NCBI GenBank assembly: GCA_905221615.1 | Contig: CAJNDT010000611.1 | Coordinates: 1 to 64,000 of the forward strand | From: Symbiodinium sp. CCMP2592 | Taxonomy: Eukaryota; Sar; Dinophyceae; Suessiales; Symbiodiniaceae | Direction of reading: 5' to 3' | DNA: 64,000 nt | Position numbers and translations under genes: made by a program | Notes under the pieces: generated by a model | Databases searched by the model: none | Told to the model about the DNA's origin: nothing | The model's input: only the letters and a program-made list of their open reading frames with translations | In this document: one piece after another, positions 19,369-30,976 of the stretch | Layout: each line of letters starts with the position of its first letter | Numbering within the stretch: position 1 is the stretch's first letter

Positions 19369-19472
19369 ACGGTCGATGATATAAATCCTGCATTACCCAT
19401 AATAAGGAATATACATGGGAATTATGGTATATCCCTTATTATGGGTCATGCAGGATTTATAGCATCGACCGT
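19369..19472. mobile_element. Family C MITE
   Basis: Arms CGGTCGATGATATAAATCC and its complement flank a centre with TTACCCATAATAAGGAATAT. Outside the arms the flanks are TA on both sides. Confidence 0.8.
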
Positions 19473-19550
19473 ATGGCAAAATCTAACGGTTGCGAATAAA
19501 CAGTTTGGGTTTCTGCGTAGTTTGAGGACGTCAGGGCCATGGTCTTTCCC

Positions 19551-19754
19551 AGAGATCCCAATATCCCTGAATTAGGGAATAGATGCGGCCTTAATATTCC
19601 CTAAGGGTCCATGTACCCACATAGCATATACTTTGGGCCCAATGTACCTATATAGGGAATACTTTAAGGCCAATGTATCTGCTATATGAGTACATGGACC
19701 CTTAGGGATTGTGGCTTAAGGTATATTCCTTAATTAAGGGGTATTGGGATCTCT
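19551..19754. mobile_element. Family D MITE interrupted by a family B MITE
   Basis: Arms AGAGATCCCAATATCCC and GGGTATTGGGATCTCT belong to D. Inside, at about 19609-19707, is a complete family B element with arms CCCTAAGGGTCCATGTACCC and its complement. The B element has ATT on both sides. Confidence 0.8.
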
Positions 19755-19922
19755 TGGTTCAGGACTCCGTGACATGCCAAATTAGGACTTGCACCTTCTT
19801 TCAAACCAAACTGAAATTTCAAACCTTCCCTGTAGCCCTCAAGCCTTGCAAAGTCGTAGGTAATGACCCCCTCACTGATGGAATATGAGCCCTAAACCCC
19901 TAAACCGTAGACCCCTAAACCT

Positions 19923-20021
19923 TAGTTGCTGAGTTCATAAGCTCCCCCAAAGTGTACACTTTTAGTTTTATAGTGGGTAATATTATCCCCAAAAGTGTAA
20001 CGTGTATCCACTCAACTACTA
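19923..20021. mobile_element. Family G MITE
   Basis: Arms TAGTTGCTGAGTTCATAAG and ATCCACTCAACTACTA, with inner mirrored AAGTGTACACTTT and AAAAGTGTAACGTG. Further copies are at 53132-53234 and 58862-58961. Confidence 0.75.
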
Positions 20022-20270
20022 GTACTAAGAAACCCTAAACCTCAAAAAACAGTAGCACCTTTGGAACTCTCCCGAGGTCTTCGTAACATGCGTCCAGGTG
20101 GCACAGCTCCACCCATCGCCAGCCTTTGAGCATTAGGGTTTAGGATTTTGGGTTTAGGGTTTAGGGATCAACCAGATCGAAATCTAAATTCTAAACCCTA
20201 TTCCTCGGCTCTGAAGTAACTTTTATAGCAACAATGAAACCGGTGCAGACTTACCACTGCGCAAAGAATC

Positions 20271-20380
20271 ATATGGGAGTTCCCGAACATAGGGGATCCA
20301 AATATGGTAACCTAAATTGTAGGATACTCATTATAAGGACCCCCAAAAAAGATACCCCTCATTTTCGGAAACTCCCATAT
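20271..20380. mobile_element. Family A MITE with ATAT duplication
   Basis: GGGAGTTCCCGAA and TTTTCGGAAACTCCC arms are flanked on both sides by ATAT. Confidence 0.8.
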
Positions 20381-20482
20381 CAGAAGAACATCACCGTGGG
20401 CTTGACAGACAAAGACGACCAAGCGCTGAACCGACAGCCAACAGTCTTGCCTAGAGCAACCAATGTACCCTTAAAAGGAGAT

Positions 20483-20564
20483 ACGGTTGATGATATCAAA
20501 CCTGCATTATACTATATTCCTTATTACGGGTAATGCAGAATGCAGGATTTATAACATCAACCGT
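20483..20564. mobile_element. Family C MITE, shortened
   Basis: Arms CGGTTGATGATATCAAACC and its near-complement remain. The centre is shorter than in other copies. Confidence 0.7.
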
Positions 20565-20658
20565 GTGATCCAAAACATGGTACATGTAAGTTCTTCTCGA
20601 GGGTACCTAGGTTACTCCAGGTAAAGGTCCTCAGTCCAATCTGTGAGACGGCAATATA

Positions 20659-20761
20659 AGGGCCTTAGTAAGTAGAATAGCGTTTTGGAGCCCATTATAC
20701 TATAATCATAATTACTTAATAAGGAACCCCCAAAACAGTATTGGTAATCATTTAGGCCCTT
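20659..20761. mobile_element. Family H MITE
   Basis: GGGCCTTAGTAAGTAGAATAG on the left mirrors TTGGTAATCATTTAGGCCC on the right, with AAGGAACCCCCAAAACAG in the body. H is among the most frequent families in the window. Confidence 0.65.
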
Positions 20762-20970
20762 GTAGTAATGGTCAAGACGGAATCGAAAAGTTGATGATGA
20801 CACAAGACATGACGAACATGGCGATGAGCAAACTGCTGCTGGTGATTATCGTGATGAAACCCTGGTCATTACTGCAATGTTGCTGATTGGGATGATGTTA
20901 CGGAGACTGAAGATGCTCCTGCTGTTGCTGACGTTGGTCACCGTACGCCACACTCTCTAATCCTGCTACA

Positions 20971-21083
20971 TTACACCCCATAAAGTTGGAAACCGGATTA
21001 AGGCCAAATAGTGCTGGGACTCCCTATACATTTCTTCTGAGGACTGAGGCTATTGTGCTTCCAACTCTTGGGCTTCTACTGTA
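20971..21083. mobile_element. Family I MITE
   Basis: CCCCATAAAGTTGGAAACCGG at the left is mirrored by a diverged AACTCTTGGGCTTCTACTGTA at the right. Other copies: 30977-31072, 39397-39514, 44666-44776. Confidence 0.65.
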
Positions 21084-21092
21084 GTCTTCAAG

Positions 21093-21600
21093 GTGATGCT
21101 GTTGCTAATTAAGTGTATGATGGTTGCCGCACGTATAGGGCTGCCATTTGGGAGCATCGATATTGCATTGTCGCTCAGTAGTGCCGCACTTCAATTGCGG
21201 CCTCCAGGAGGAACCACAACAGGCGTAGTTAGAGCAAGCCACATGTGCCATGACAGGCAAGCTGCGAGAAAGTTACCGCGCAGTTTAGATGGCCTCCGGA
21301 ATGATGTCCAATGGAGTAGGCTATCGCCTCGTGAAACACGTTCTTTTGGCCAAGGAGTTACTTGGATAGTTGAAGACACCATGCCATGGGTCCTGTCCCA
21401 TGGACCTCAACATGAAGCCTCATGTGGGAGGATACATCCAAGGCTTTATGATCAGAAACAATGGCCGATGATCAAATCAACACGCCATGACAAAATGAGC
21501 TGGCACCAACATGCTGCTGGTCAAGTTTGTGTGTCTGCTTGCATAAACATATGTCTGTATATACATAAACATACGTATGTAAGCATGTATTTGTGCAAGC
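21093..21600 (+). other. Unassigned stretch; open frame of doubtful status
   Basis: An open frame runs from 21093 into a microsatellite and ends at 21902. Its C-terminal half is only translated TA/TGTA repeats. The first 160 or so codons contain no recognisable motif, and I do not support it as a gene. Confidence 0.15.
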
Positions 21601-21602
21601 TT

Positions 21603-21660
21603 CATGTGTGCATGTATGTATGTATGGATGGCTGTATGGATGTATGGATGTATCCCCCCC

Positions 21661-21706
<46 letters not shown>

Positions 21707-21722
21707 CATACATAAGAAAGAG
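21603..21722. repeat. TGTA/TGGA then TA microsatellite
   Basis: Runs of TGTATG and GGATG-like units are followed by (TA)n with CA interruptions. A further TA run lies at 21858-21876. Confidence 0.9.
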
Positions 21723-22040
21723 AGAGGAAGGTGGCATACTATGCATGCCTACATGCAGGCAGTCTGCCAAGCAAGCACGTATGTATGCATGTGTTTGGGT
21801 ATCTGTAGTACAGTTAACGGACACATACACATCATGTCACTCATGCCTGTGAACTCACATATATATATATATACATATGATTCTGCATACAGGTGTCCCT
21901 GAGCATACACTGAAGTAGCCAGTTCTCTCCTGCAAGAACCGGGTGGCCGTGTCTGGCTTAGGGCCTCATCGTTTAAACGATTTTCGGAGGTCAGGAAAAC
22001 GAAACCTCGGTCGGGTACATTGGTTGCAGCTGTTGAAAGT

Positions 22041-22148
22041 CCCAGACCTTCCCCTATCCCGTAATGAAGGTATATACCTTAAGCCTTAAATCATATTTGG
22101 AGGGTTCCTACTATAATTTGACGTATATTCCTTGATATTGGAAGCTCT
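22041..22148. mobile_element. Family D-related MITE (AGACCTTCC type)
   Basis: The CAGACCTTCCCC left arm and the central CTTAAATCAT and TACTATAATTT segments match the copies at 60969-61070 and 62330-62430. The right arm is weak. Confidence 0.5.
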
Positions 22149-22149
22149 T

Positions 22150-22940
22150 TGTTAATTGAAAGTTGCAAAACATGGCCTGCATGCTCAGGTAGGCCCCTTA
22201 TGCACTCCGTCATCCAAATCTGGATCCGAATTCCTCACGGAGCCACATGAACCCTCGCAACCCTGAAGCACAAACACCTTCTAATGCTAGCAGAATGCCG
22301 CTAATCCCGGAACCCTCAGCCATAAAGCCTCAGCCTAAAGCCCTTGAGCCCTAAACCTGAACACCGCAAAACCCAACCCTAAATCCCACAGCACCCATCT
22401 TCCTTTGGACATGCGGCAACAACGGACATGCCGAAGGAAAAGGCGATGATGAGTCTCGTTACGGTGGCTCCAGCACCATGGATGGTAGCTGCGCCTGGTT
22501 TCAGTCTAGGTTTGATGGTATGGTATAGGGTTTGGTGTTGGGGGTTCCAGGTAGCGTCTAAAGTTCAGGATTTGCAGGAAACATCGTAGACTCTGATGAA
22601 GCAGTGTCGCAGGAAGCTTCACAAAAACGCAAAGAAGCAACCAGGAAGTGACCAAACATGTAGGGAAACAAACTTCCTCCCCCCATTCCTCTGGTCCAAA
22701 AATCGATCCGAATTGGCTACTTCACACAGCGGTCTCACAGCATTATCTTGCCCAGACCCACAACTGTCATGTGTGAACTGGTTACCTTGGCTTTTTGTTG
22801 TTAGGTTCCAAACCATAATAATCATCAGCAAAAGAGTTCAGACACGTCAAACCCAAAGCTCCATGTCGCGTGAAAGGCTTTCTGAAGGTTCTGAAACTTC
22901 TTCAGGGCTTTCAAAGGGGTTCTATACGGGCTGTGTCGAA
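22150..22940. other. No gene recognised
   Basis: A mixture of CCCTAAA-like words (22320-22400) and unique sequence. Short open frames occur on both strands without motifs. Confidence 0.4.
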
Positions 22941-22942
22941 GT

Positions 22943-23057
22943 TACCCTAAGGGTCCATGTACCCAACTAGTTAGTATCTACTTTGGCCCCGAAGTACCTA
23001 TATAGGGACTACTTTAAGGCATATCTATATACCATTTAGGCACGTGGACCCTTTTTG
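22943..23057. mobile_element. Family B MITE
   Basis: The left arm ACCCTAAGGGTCCATGTACC is paired with a decayed right arm GTGGACCCTTTTTGGG. The typical family B centre with two TACCTATATAGGGACTAC-like mirrored words is present. Confidence 0.75.
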
Positions 23058-23431
23058 GGAAAGCTTTAGGTGTTTCTTGGCCCGACCTTTTCCTCCTGGG
23101 TCCTTAGCGCTGCTTCCCAAAGACTCCTTGACACAGACGAGTCCCTCCCGCAACGAAACCGGATTTCATGGCGACACTTTGCAGCAGGGCTGTCGGCTCA
23201 TGCTTGCGAATGCGTCATTGTAAGTGCATGCGCTATGCCAAGTGGCACCTACAACACTTACACCCTTGTCAGGCTTACCTGCGCGGGTCAGATGAAGCAA
23301 CGAGCCGATGACATCAAGGATTTGATGCAAGTACGCGTTCAAAGTCGAGACCTTCACACAGAACGTCTGATACCACTGCTACGCTTTCCTACATCTCCAC
23401 ATGTGCAAACAGATGCGTATCCGCACCCTTA

Positions 23432-23541
23432 TCCTAAGGGTCCATGTAATCAAACAGTATACACTTTGGTCGTAAAGTAGTCCCCATATAGGTACTTTAG
23501 GGCCAGAGAGTCTGCAATTCGGGGTACATGGACCCTCAGGG
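23432..23541. mobile_element. Family B MITE with TTAT flanks
   Basis: Arms CCTAAGGGTCCATG and CATGGACCCTCAGGG are flanked by TTAT on both sides. Confidence 0.75.
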
Positions 23542-23650
23542 TTATTTTAGGGAACTCCATGACAACCCTAAACCCTAAACCCTAAATCGCGCGAGATCGA
23601 ACCACCAGTCTGATTGCTGTAATGGGCATTGCGAAGGACTTCCATGCAAT

Positions 23651-23785
23651 TACCCTAAGGGTCCATGTACCCATATAGGGTTCCTTTAAGGGTTCCCATC
23701 AGGGTTCTATAAGGGTGCTTGAAAGGTTCCCATAAGGGTTCTATAAGGGTACTATAAAGGTTCTATATGGGTTTAGGGTTTAGGG
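23651..23785. repeat. Half family B arm followed by GGTTCTATAAGGGT repeats
   Basis: A left B arm (CCCTAAGGGTCCATGTACCC) runs into five or six short repeats of GGTTCYATAAGGGT before a TTTAGGG pair. Confidence 0.6.
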
Positions 23786-23899
23786 TTCAAGGGTCCATGT
23801 ACCCATATAATTAGCATATACTTTGGGCCCAATGTACCTATATGGGGAGTACGTTAAGGCCAATGTATATACGTTATGAGTACATGGACCCTTAGGGTT
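23786..23899. mobile_element. Family B MITE
   Basis: Complete copy; CAAGGGTCCATGTACCC and GTACATGGACCCTTAGGG arms are paired. Confidence 0.8.
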
Positions 23900-24589
23900 T
23901 TTGTAGTTCCGAGCTTTGTTTTTGAAAGCGCCCCTTTTTCAGCCAGCAGGTATTTTTGCTGACGAAAATCCCCACGGAGAAGGCCGACTTCAGGGTTTCG
24001 GTGTTTGTAATGGGGTTCGGGTCTCCATGCAATTTGCTATACCCCCCCTTAGATAGAACCATAATACAAATAGTATGTTAAATACTCTCTTGGGTTTTAT
24101 ATGACCAAAAGCAAAAATATTTCCTAAGGAGACAATAGTTTGGTATCATGAAGAACCATGTCCTCATGGAAACAATCACAGGATGCCAGGAGGACTCGAC
24201 ACAGATTTTTAAGTGCCTCTTAGCTTTGGCAGAGCATCAAGACAACAAGACAGAACAAGAGATAGGGTACAAAGGAACGCACATCTCGTGGAACCCGTAT
24301 CAACCCCCAAAAAAGCCGAAACCCTACTTAATTAGAGTAATCAGTGTACTTTTAGGACTTTAAGAAGGGAAAGGGATACGACACCTTACATGTCCAGCTT
24401 TTGTCCATCATACAATGGCTTTCTCTGCTCTCTCTCCCTCTCTCCCTCTCTCCCTAACCCGAAACCCAATAATCGTCACATAACAGCTTTCTGTGCTCTT
24501 TCTACCCCAAACCCTGCAAACTATGCAGCTTTTGTTGCAAGAGATTTGACAATGGGTCCCATACATGCCTACACTGTGGATATTACACT

Positions 24590-24694
24590 ACAGGTCCACG
24601 TACCCAAATAGAATATACTTTCGCCTTAAAATAGCCTCTATATGGGTACTTGGGGCCACAGTATATACAGTTTGGGTACATGGACCCTTAGGGT
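24590..24694. mobile_element. Family B MITE
   Basis: The left arm is slightly eroded (AGGTCCACGTACCC); the right arm GGTACATGGACCCTTAGGG is intact. Confidence 0.75.
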
Positions 24695-24765
24695 AAGTCA
24701 TTGGCAAGTGCTCCTTTAAGGGGTGCCTTAAAGGGTTTCTATAGGGTATCTAGAGGGGTACTATA

Positions 24766-24869
24766 TGGGTAGTTTTCTAAATTAGGGTCCATCTTGGGTA
24801 CTTGTATATAACGGTGCCATACAATTTTTGTTACCTAAAAGGGGGCACCAATATTTAGAAAACTACCCA
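24766..24869. mobile_element. MITE with TGGGTAGTTTTCTAAAT arms
   Basis: TGGGTAGTTTTCTAAAT is mirrored by ATTTAGAAAACTACCCA. Only one copy of this family was seen. Confidence 0.7.
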
Positions 24870-25099
24870 GATAGGGTTTAGTGCTTGCCGCTTAGGAAGT
24901 GTAGGGTTTGGGGCTTCAGAATGCTACCGCAAAATCCAAGACAAGTCAATCTTTCAACAGACACGCGGCCGCAGCCGACGAAGGTCAGCAGAAACGTGCC
25001 GACAAACTCTGCCACGACGGCCTCGCAGGGAACTTCCAAACATATCGGAGGAGCCCAGTGTGTAATGAAGGGGCCCTAGCAAGCAGAATAAGGTTCCTT

Positions 25100-26960
25100 G
25101 AAACGTTCCTTTGAAGGGATACTATGAGGGCTGCTGTAAGGGAGTAATGTGTGGAACTTTCGATGCGTCTAGAACCCTGAACCCGACTGCTGGTGGACAA
25201 AGTCCTGCGTTAACCGAGACTTGCTTAACTTTGATAAATGTGTGGTATAGTTATTCTGGGGAAGCAAGGGTTTTCTTCACCAGCCGTACTAGCATCGGGG
25301 AAGGTCCGAGTGTCAAAATCAATCTTCAGCCCCAAGCAGCCTCACGTCAGGATTGTCAGGATTGGTAGGTTAAGCAAGAGACAAACCATTCGGTGGTCTT
25401 GTGTCCTGTCGGCTGTATCCTTGTCGGAGAGTAGGTTCCAGGTGACGCAGTGCCACTGAGTCCCACTGGAGCATCCGAACCGATGGCCCAACCAAAAGCC
25501 ATTAGCCCTACCCAGACAAAACAATGCAGCACCACTTTCCAATTGCCTGATTTTCTTCACAGAACCCCAAACCCTAAACCCTAAATTTGAGCTATATAGG
25601 ATCCGAATCATACAACAAGTTATCCAACCAAAGTTATTGCATCGAGGGCCCAGGTGGGATTCCCAAACCCTGAATGCTAATAGCTAGAAGGGGATTAGAG
25701 ATCCTACGTTACGAGTTACGAGTATAGTTCTAATTAATCAGGAACCCTAAGGCATATGTAGTGCAGTTCTAACTATTCGGCCCTTCTACTGAGTCGCCGC
25801 CACCTTCATGTCAATGCGCGGGGTCTCCGGTTTTGGCCCGGTCTCGTAACCCGTCACCGAGCGCTTGACGCCACCCCATAGTAGATGGATCACCCTGGGC
25901 TAGGAAGTCTGATGCTTCTGTTGAGGTGCAGAAGTTCAGGATTTAGGGGTTTAGAAGTTGGGGCTGGGAGGTGTGCGGATGGATGTATATAGGGGGTTCC
26001 GGACGTATTTTTAAGTATCGGACGGGAGGGGCCCTATGGTTGCGGTGCTGGATCCAGCAACAATTGGTCTGAACTGCGAAGAATGCCTCCGCAAGGCCAT
26101 TAAGACCTGGTACATACTACCCTTCAACGCACCAAAACAAGACAAACCCTGCTGAATGTATTTGCTAAGACAAGAGCTTAAGACAAGGAAAGAGTCTGCG
26201 TCCTCCTACAGCTCTGCTCAAGAGTGAATCTGCAAAGCAGAGGTCTGCATAGTTAGTAATCAACCAACTTAAAGTCCTTCTAGGCCCTACACTCATGCAC
26301 AACGAAACCCTATTCTAACTGCTAAGCCACCCTGTACAAGCACACAAAGACCTGCAGCACATGTGCAAGCGAGAAGCATAGTGGCAGGTGTTCCTGGGTG
26401 CAGGGCTTGCGTAGGGATGTTGGAAGTTCGATACGTGACCCATCAAACTTGACACCAACCAAGCCGACTATGCAACACAAAGGTGAAGATGGCAGTGTCT
26501 GGACACCACTACCCAAAGCGGTTCTGGAGACCCTGATGCCTCAAGGTATCTGGCCTCTTCGAGGGGTGCTGGATCGTAACTATAGGGCGGAGGGCTTGGC
26601 GCATGGGACTTCAAGGCTTTTGCATTGTATTGTGTGCTTGGGGTCTCTAAAGACTTTGCATTAGGGCTTAACAGGAGAACAAACAAAAACTTGAATTTTG
26701 GGGGGTAGCTTAAGGCAGCATTGCCTTCTGCAATCATGTCTCCGGAGCTCCCACCGGTCCTAAAGCACAAGCCTTGCAACAAACCAACCTATAGTAGAAG
26801 CCAGGAGAACCCTATAAACCCTAAACTGCCCTAAACCCTAAACCGAGTACAGTTCAGAGCGAGCACACTGATCACGGCGAACCTATGACCCATCTCTCCA
26901 GTGTGCACTGCACGGCGTTACTGTCGGCTCAGATCACAAGATGAGAAACCAAAAGACACC
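25100..26960. other. No gene recognised
   Basis: Mostly unique sequence with a few CCCTAAA pairs (25563, 26815). Open frames under 110 codons occur on both strands and none shows a known motif. Confidence 0.35.
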
Positions 26961-26969
26961 CTTACCCTA

Positions 26970-27049
26970 AGGCTCCAAAGTAGTTCCTTTTGGGGGTTCA
27001 TATATAGAATCCTATAAGGTAATCCCAAAAAGGAACTACTATGGAGCCT
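26970..27049. mobile_element. Family K MITE
   Basis: AGGCTCCAAAGTAGTTCCTTT is mirrored by AAAGGAACTACTATGGAGCC. A second copy is at 54081-54170. Confidence 0.75.
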
Positions 27050-27166
27050 CTGGGCAAATTGTACAAACCCCAAACATCGAGTCTTGCAAAGGGTATGGCT
27101 ATGATCCTAAATGGTGATGTTCAGCCCGGCTTGTTCATCACGCTCTCTCCCCTTCCTCCCTCCTTC

Positions 27167-27226
27167 CCTCTCTCGCACACGCACACACACACACACACAC
27201 TCACACGCTCACACACACACACAAAA
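27167..27226. repeat. (CA)n microsatellite
   Basis: CTCTCGCACACG runs into an interrupted CA dinucleotide repeat. Confidence 0.9.
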
Positions 27227-27679
27227 ATGCCACCTAAGCAGACAACCGAAGAAGCTTACTTTTCCAGCTTCGAGAAGAAAAACCAGGAACTCAAGGTTAA
27301 CGTCTAGGGATGTCTGGGGGATACATTGACGCCGATCACGACATATCTGCTATACCTATTCGACAGCTCAGGAACCCCTAAGCGGCAAACCCGGCCCTAA
27401 ATCCTGAACGCGGCTTCGTGTCTGTCGTACTGAAGATCCAGTAGCAGAGCCTCGTCCCTCTGCAGTTCCGCTTGAGCCGGCCCACAGACACACATGTAAC
27501 ACAGGGGCATGGATTATCGCAGCTTGTTTGTGCGAGCTTGTGGTATGCTACAGTCTTACTACGAAGGGACTGCAAAGGGAATGTCTGTTGGGATTGCTCA
27601 TTACTCTCTCGTCGCTGTGCTTCTTCAAGCTTTCGGACTGCAGTTGACGGCCTTGGGCTTATGGTTCCTGGTGTACAGC

Positions 27680-27786
27680 ACTTGGAGGTTCATGGGTAGT
27701 TATAAATGGACTTATAAGTAGGGCAACTATACATACAACCCATCTTAGGGACTTATAGCCCCACGTATAACTATGAACCTCCAAGT
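27680..27786. mobile_element. Family F-related MITE
   Basis: ACTTGGAGGTTCATGGGTAG is mirrored by CTATGAACCTCCAAGT. The internal TTATAAGTAGGG word also occurs in family F. Confidence 0.65.
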
Positions 27787-28155
27787 ACAGCTATGTAGCA
27801 TCTTCCGTCCCACAACCGACCACCGCCGAACAGCTGTAACCAGGCAGTAGCGCAACGACAAGCGACAAACAGGCAAGCTCTGTACGAACAGTATTGACAA
27901 AAGCAAACCAGGACAAACGTAAGTCATTATCATACTGCTCCAGTCATCATCTCCTCTCTAGCACAAGGCTGATGCACAGACAGGTGAAGTACGTAGTTAA
28001 TGTATGAATGTAGTGATGTATGTGGAGGACTTTTGCTATGTATCCCCCATCCATGAAGCAACAATGCGCGGAAACCTATTGTGAATCCACCTTTAGCAAA
28101 ACCTACGCTCGAAACCCACCTCCACCCTGAACTCTCGATCCTACACCGTACACCC

Positions 28156-28293
28156 TATGTGGGAATTTCCGAAAATAGGGGACCCTAAATAATAGAGTAC
28201 CTTCAAAAATCCTCAATAGTAGGATCCTTATTGTAAGGATCCCAAAAGAAAGAATCCCAATATAAGGCACTCCTAATTTTCGGAAACTCCCAT
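28156..28293. mobile_element. Family A MITE with internal partial duplication
   Basis: GGGAATTTCCGAAAAT and ATTTTCGGAAACTCCC arms flanked by ATGT on both sides. At 138 bp it is longer than other A copies because of repeated AATCCT/AAGGATCCC-like centre segments. Confidence 0.8.
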
Positions 28294-28392
28294 GTGGGTG
28301 GTTGTCAAAATTAGGGTCCCTTTTTGATATATAATACGGCACCTATTATTTAGGGTACCCAAAAAGGGACCCTAATTTTGACAACCACCCAT
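28292..28392. mobile_element. Family J MITE abutting family A
   Basis: TGGGTGGTTGTCAAAATTAG is exactly mirrored by CTAATTTTGACAACCACCCA. It begins at the right boundary of the preceding A element, so one inserted beside the other. Confidence 0.85.
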
Positions 28393-28519
28393 GTAACTCC
28401 GGAACATGCCAGGACCCGGGCTGGTCTTCTGCCCCTTGCCCCAGGGATGTCTCCGAGCGTGAAGAGCTCCGAGACCCCCCAGGCAGCCGCCTCCGACAAA
28501 CTCCAGTGTAGGCTTTGTA

Positions 28520-28865
28520 GAGTTGGGGGTTTGATTTGGGAGAGCGTGGGTTTAGGGTGTCAGGTTTTGGGAGAGCTTGGGTTTAGGGTGTCAGGTTATA
28601 GGAGAGTTTAGGTTTAGGGTGTCAGGTTAGAGGAGAGTTTGGGTTTAGGGTGTCAGGTTAGAGGAGAGTTTGGGTTTAGGGTGTCAGGTTATAGAGGAGT
28701 TTGCAGGATATGGGAGAGTTTGAGTCAAGGGTGCCAGGTTTGGGGAGAGCTTGGGTTTAGGGTGCCAGGTTTTGGGAGAGCTCGGGTTTAGGGTGTCAGG
28801 TTATACGAGAGTTTGGGTTTAGGATGTGAGGTTATAGGAGAGTTTAGGTTTAGGGTGTCGGGCTA
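28520..28865. repeat. Minisatellite with TTTAGGG-containing unit
   Basis: About ten tandem units of roughly 33 bp. Each contains GAGAGTTTGGGTTTAGGG and a TGTCAGGTTAT word. Units differ by small substitutions and one is shortened. Confidence 0.9.
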
Positions 28866-29131
28866 ATTATGGGGTTTTGGGTTTCCGGCCAAGACAGACT
28901 TGGAGCCCAGTTACCCTGGCAAGGGCTATGTAGTGTACTCCGACAGTGCAAGTGTTCGTACTACCGTGCGTATGTAGACATAGATATAGACATAGGCTCA
29001 TAAGTTTTAAATTTGTTTTTAATTTACGTATGTTTTCAACTGTGCGTATATGTATGTACAAAGATTTAAATGTACATTCATGGTGCGAAAAAAGGAAAGT
29101 AGCAAGTGGAATCTCTACGAGTATATTATAT

Positions 29132-29246
29132 GAGTGGTTGTCAAAATTAGGGTCCCTTTTTGGGTCCTTAATAAAATCCGGCACCTAATATCGTTGATAG
29201 TAGGCCCTACAATACTAATATCGTTGATAGTTGGCCCTACAATATT
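29132..29246. repeat. Half family J MITE plus two direct repeats
   Basis: The left J arm (GTGGTTGTCAAAATTAGGG) is followed by two adjacent copies of a 31-bp unit beginning TAATATCGTTGATAG. Confidence 0.7.
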
Positions 29247-29279
29247 GAAGTAAATTGCCATTCTTGAACAGGGAATATA

Positions 29280-29490
29280 TACCCTAAACCCCAAGCCCTT
29301 TAGTTTACATTTACTAAAACCTAAGCCTAAACCCTAAAAAACCAAAAGCACTAAACCCTAAAACCCTAAACAGGGAATTTGCAACTGCCACAACCTGAGG
29401 GGTTTACGGTTTAGGGGTTTGGGGTTTAGGGAAGTTTAGGGGGTAGAGTTTTTGGTTTAGGGTTTAGGGGTTTAGGGTTTCGTGGACAAC
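29280..29490. repeat. CCCTAAA then TTTAGGG tracts facing each other
   Basis: CCCTAAA-rich sequence (29280-29370) is followed by TTTAGGG-rich sequence (29398-29485), a loose inverted arrangement. Confidence 0.65.
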
Positions 29491-29636
29491 TGCCAGCATC
29501 CCTAAATGACAATGATCAAGCCTTTTGGTATGTTCTGCAAAAGCCCGGAGAAGATTGAGGAAGTTGGTAGGGAAGCAGGAGCTTTCCCCGAGATCTGGCT
29601 CAATGTCTTACGTGCCCAGTATCCTAGGGCAACTAA

Positions 29637-29744
29637 AGGTTACCTAGAGTCTCTACCATTATGGAATTAGGCCCCAAAAGAACATCTCCATCAGGGTTTC
29701 CTAGTTCCATAATGGTACTATATATGGAGCCTCTAGGTTATAAC
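29637..29744. mobile_element. Family L MITE
   Basis: AAAGGTTACCTAGAGTCTCT and ACCATTATGGAA on the left are mirrored on the right by TTCCATAATGG and GCCTCTAGGTTATAAC. A second copy is at 58357-58462. Confidence 0.7.
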
Positions 29745-29832
29745 CTTCGGGATTATACAAGGGTGGGTTGCTACTAAGGCGCTAAGATGTGGATACTTGC
29801 CTGTCCTTCGCCGCCTTCAAGTTCTAAACTTC

Positions 29833-29941
29833 ATATGGGTCGTTGTCAAATTTGTGGTCCCTTTTAGGGTCCCTACTATAATACGGTACCGAGAAACTGG
29901 GTACCCCAAAAAGGGACCTTAGTTTTGACAACCAGCCATAT
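29833..29941. mobile_element. Family J MITE
   Basis: ATATGGGTCGTTGTCAAATT is mirrored by AGTTTTGACAACCAGCCATAT. Confidence 0.75.
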
Positions 29942-30032
29942 GCGTTCAATGCAGGCTGCGCAGAAGCCTTGATCTTCCATCTTGCTCTTGAAGCAGGCTC
30001 TTCAACTGCCATTCGTGAGGGTGAGTTGCTGC

Positions 30033-30132
30033 ACTTGGAGGGGCAGGGGACTTAGTAAGTAGGTTGTAAGTAGGGGTATAAGTACCCTAATGATTAACAT
30101 GGGTAGTGCTGGATTTATATCATCAGCCGTAG
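30033..30132. mobile_element. Composite of half family F and half family C
   Basis: The left F arm (CTTGGAGGGGCAGGGGACTT) is followed by the right terminus of family C (GGATTTATATCATCAGCCG). Neither element is complete. Confidence 0.55.
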
Positions 30133-30310
30133 TGCCAACCTTCTCGCCTCGAGCTCAGGGTGGGACAACATCCTGGCACCCGAAGGCGTCGAATTCCTTA
30201 AACCTGAAGCACTTCATCCCTGTGATATAGTGGCCTTAATAACCCTAAGCCCTAAACCCTAAACCCAGATTCGAGCTTCCGTCCTCCTATAAACACGTAG
30301 TACCACTAAA

Positions 30311-30415
30311 TATGTGAGATTCCGAAAATTAAGGGTACCTTGTTTTGGGGTCCTTCTAATAAAGATCCTACTGTTTAGGGTACTACATTAGCGTCCCGTA
30401 TTTTCGGAAACTCCC
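30311..30415. mobile_element. Family A MITE, reverse orientation
   Basis: The left arm GAGATTCCGAAAATTA has decayed; the right arm ATTTTCGGAAACTCCC is intact. Confidence 0.75.
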
Positions 30416-30773
30416 CTAAACCCAAAACCGTGGCCTACAAACTCGGAAGAGGCCATGCCTCCGAGGCTTTGACATCCCTGAACGAAATCGACCCTTGTCA
30501 CTGGTAGGGTTGCGTTTAGGGCTGACGGTTTAGGGTTTGGGATGGTTTGGGGTGTCTAGTAATAGTCGGGAAAGTCTCATGGACTCTCGGCAGAAGTAGT
30601 GTACATGGTAGAGTAGCGGGTAGAACACGGACGCTCTGTTTCCGTGCAATCACATTTAAACCACCAGGGTGCTCTTCAATGCAGGAACTCCGGTGGGTCG
30701 CAAACTTGTGCGGCTCGTGACATGTAGTAGGGCACCCAAGGAGGAACCTGACATTGAAAACTACCCAGAGATC

Positions 30774-30875
30774 CCAATATCCCATAATTAGGGAATATAC
30801 CTTAAATTATAGGGGGCCTTAGTATTATGGCTTAAGGTATATTCCTTAATTAAGGGGGTATAGGGATCTCTGGGT
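30774..30875. mobile_element. Family D MITE, uninterrupted
   Basis: CCCAGAGATCCCAATATCCC is mirrored by TATAGGGATCTCTGGG. This shows the size of D without insertions (about 102 bp). Confidence 0.8.
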
Positions 30876-30976
30876 ACCCCCATCCCGTCTTTGGGGCAGA
30901 GCTTTCGCTGGCCTAAGGCGGCCGGCCAGGCTGCTTTCAGAGACTCCGGCTGCGTAGGGCTTGCCGCTACAATATA

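Noticed and set aside
21093..21902. 269-codon plus-strand frame
   Set aside because: The second half is translated TA/TGTA microsatellite, and no domain is visible in the first half.
23651..24900. CRISPR-like array impression from repeated GGGTCCATGTACCC arms
   Set aside because: The repeats are terminal inverted repeats of separate MITEs in a eukaryotic genome, with no spacer regularity.
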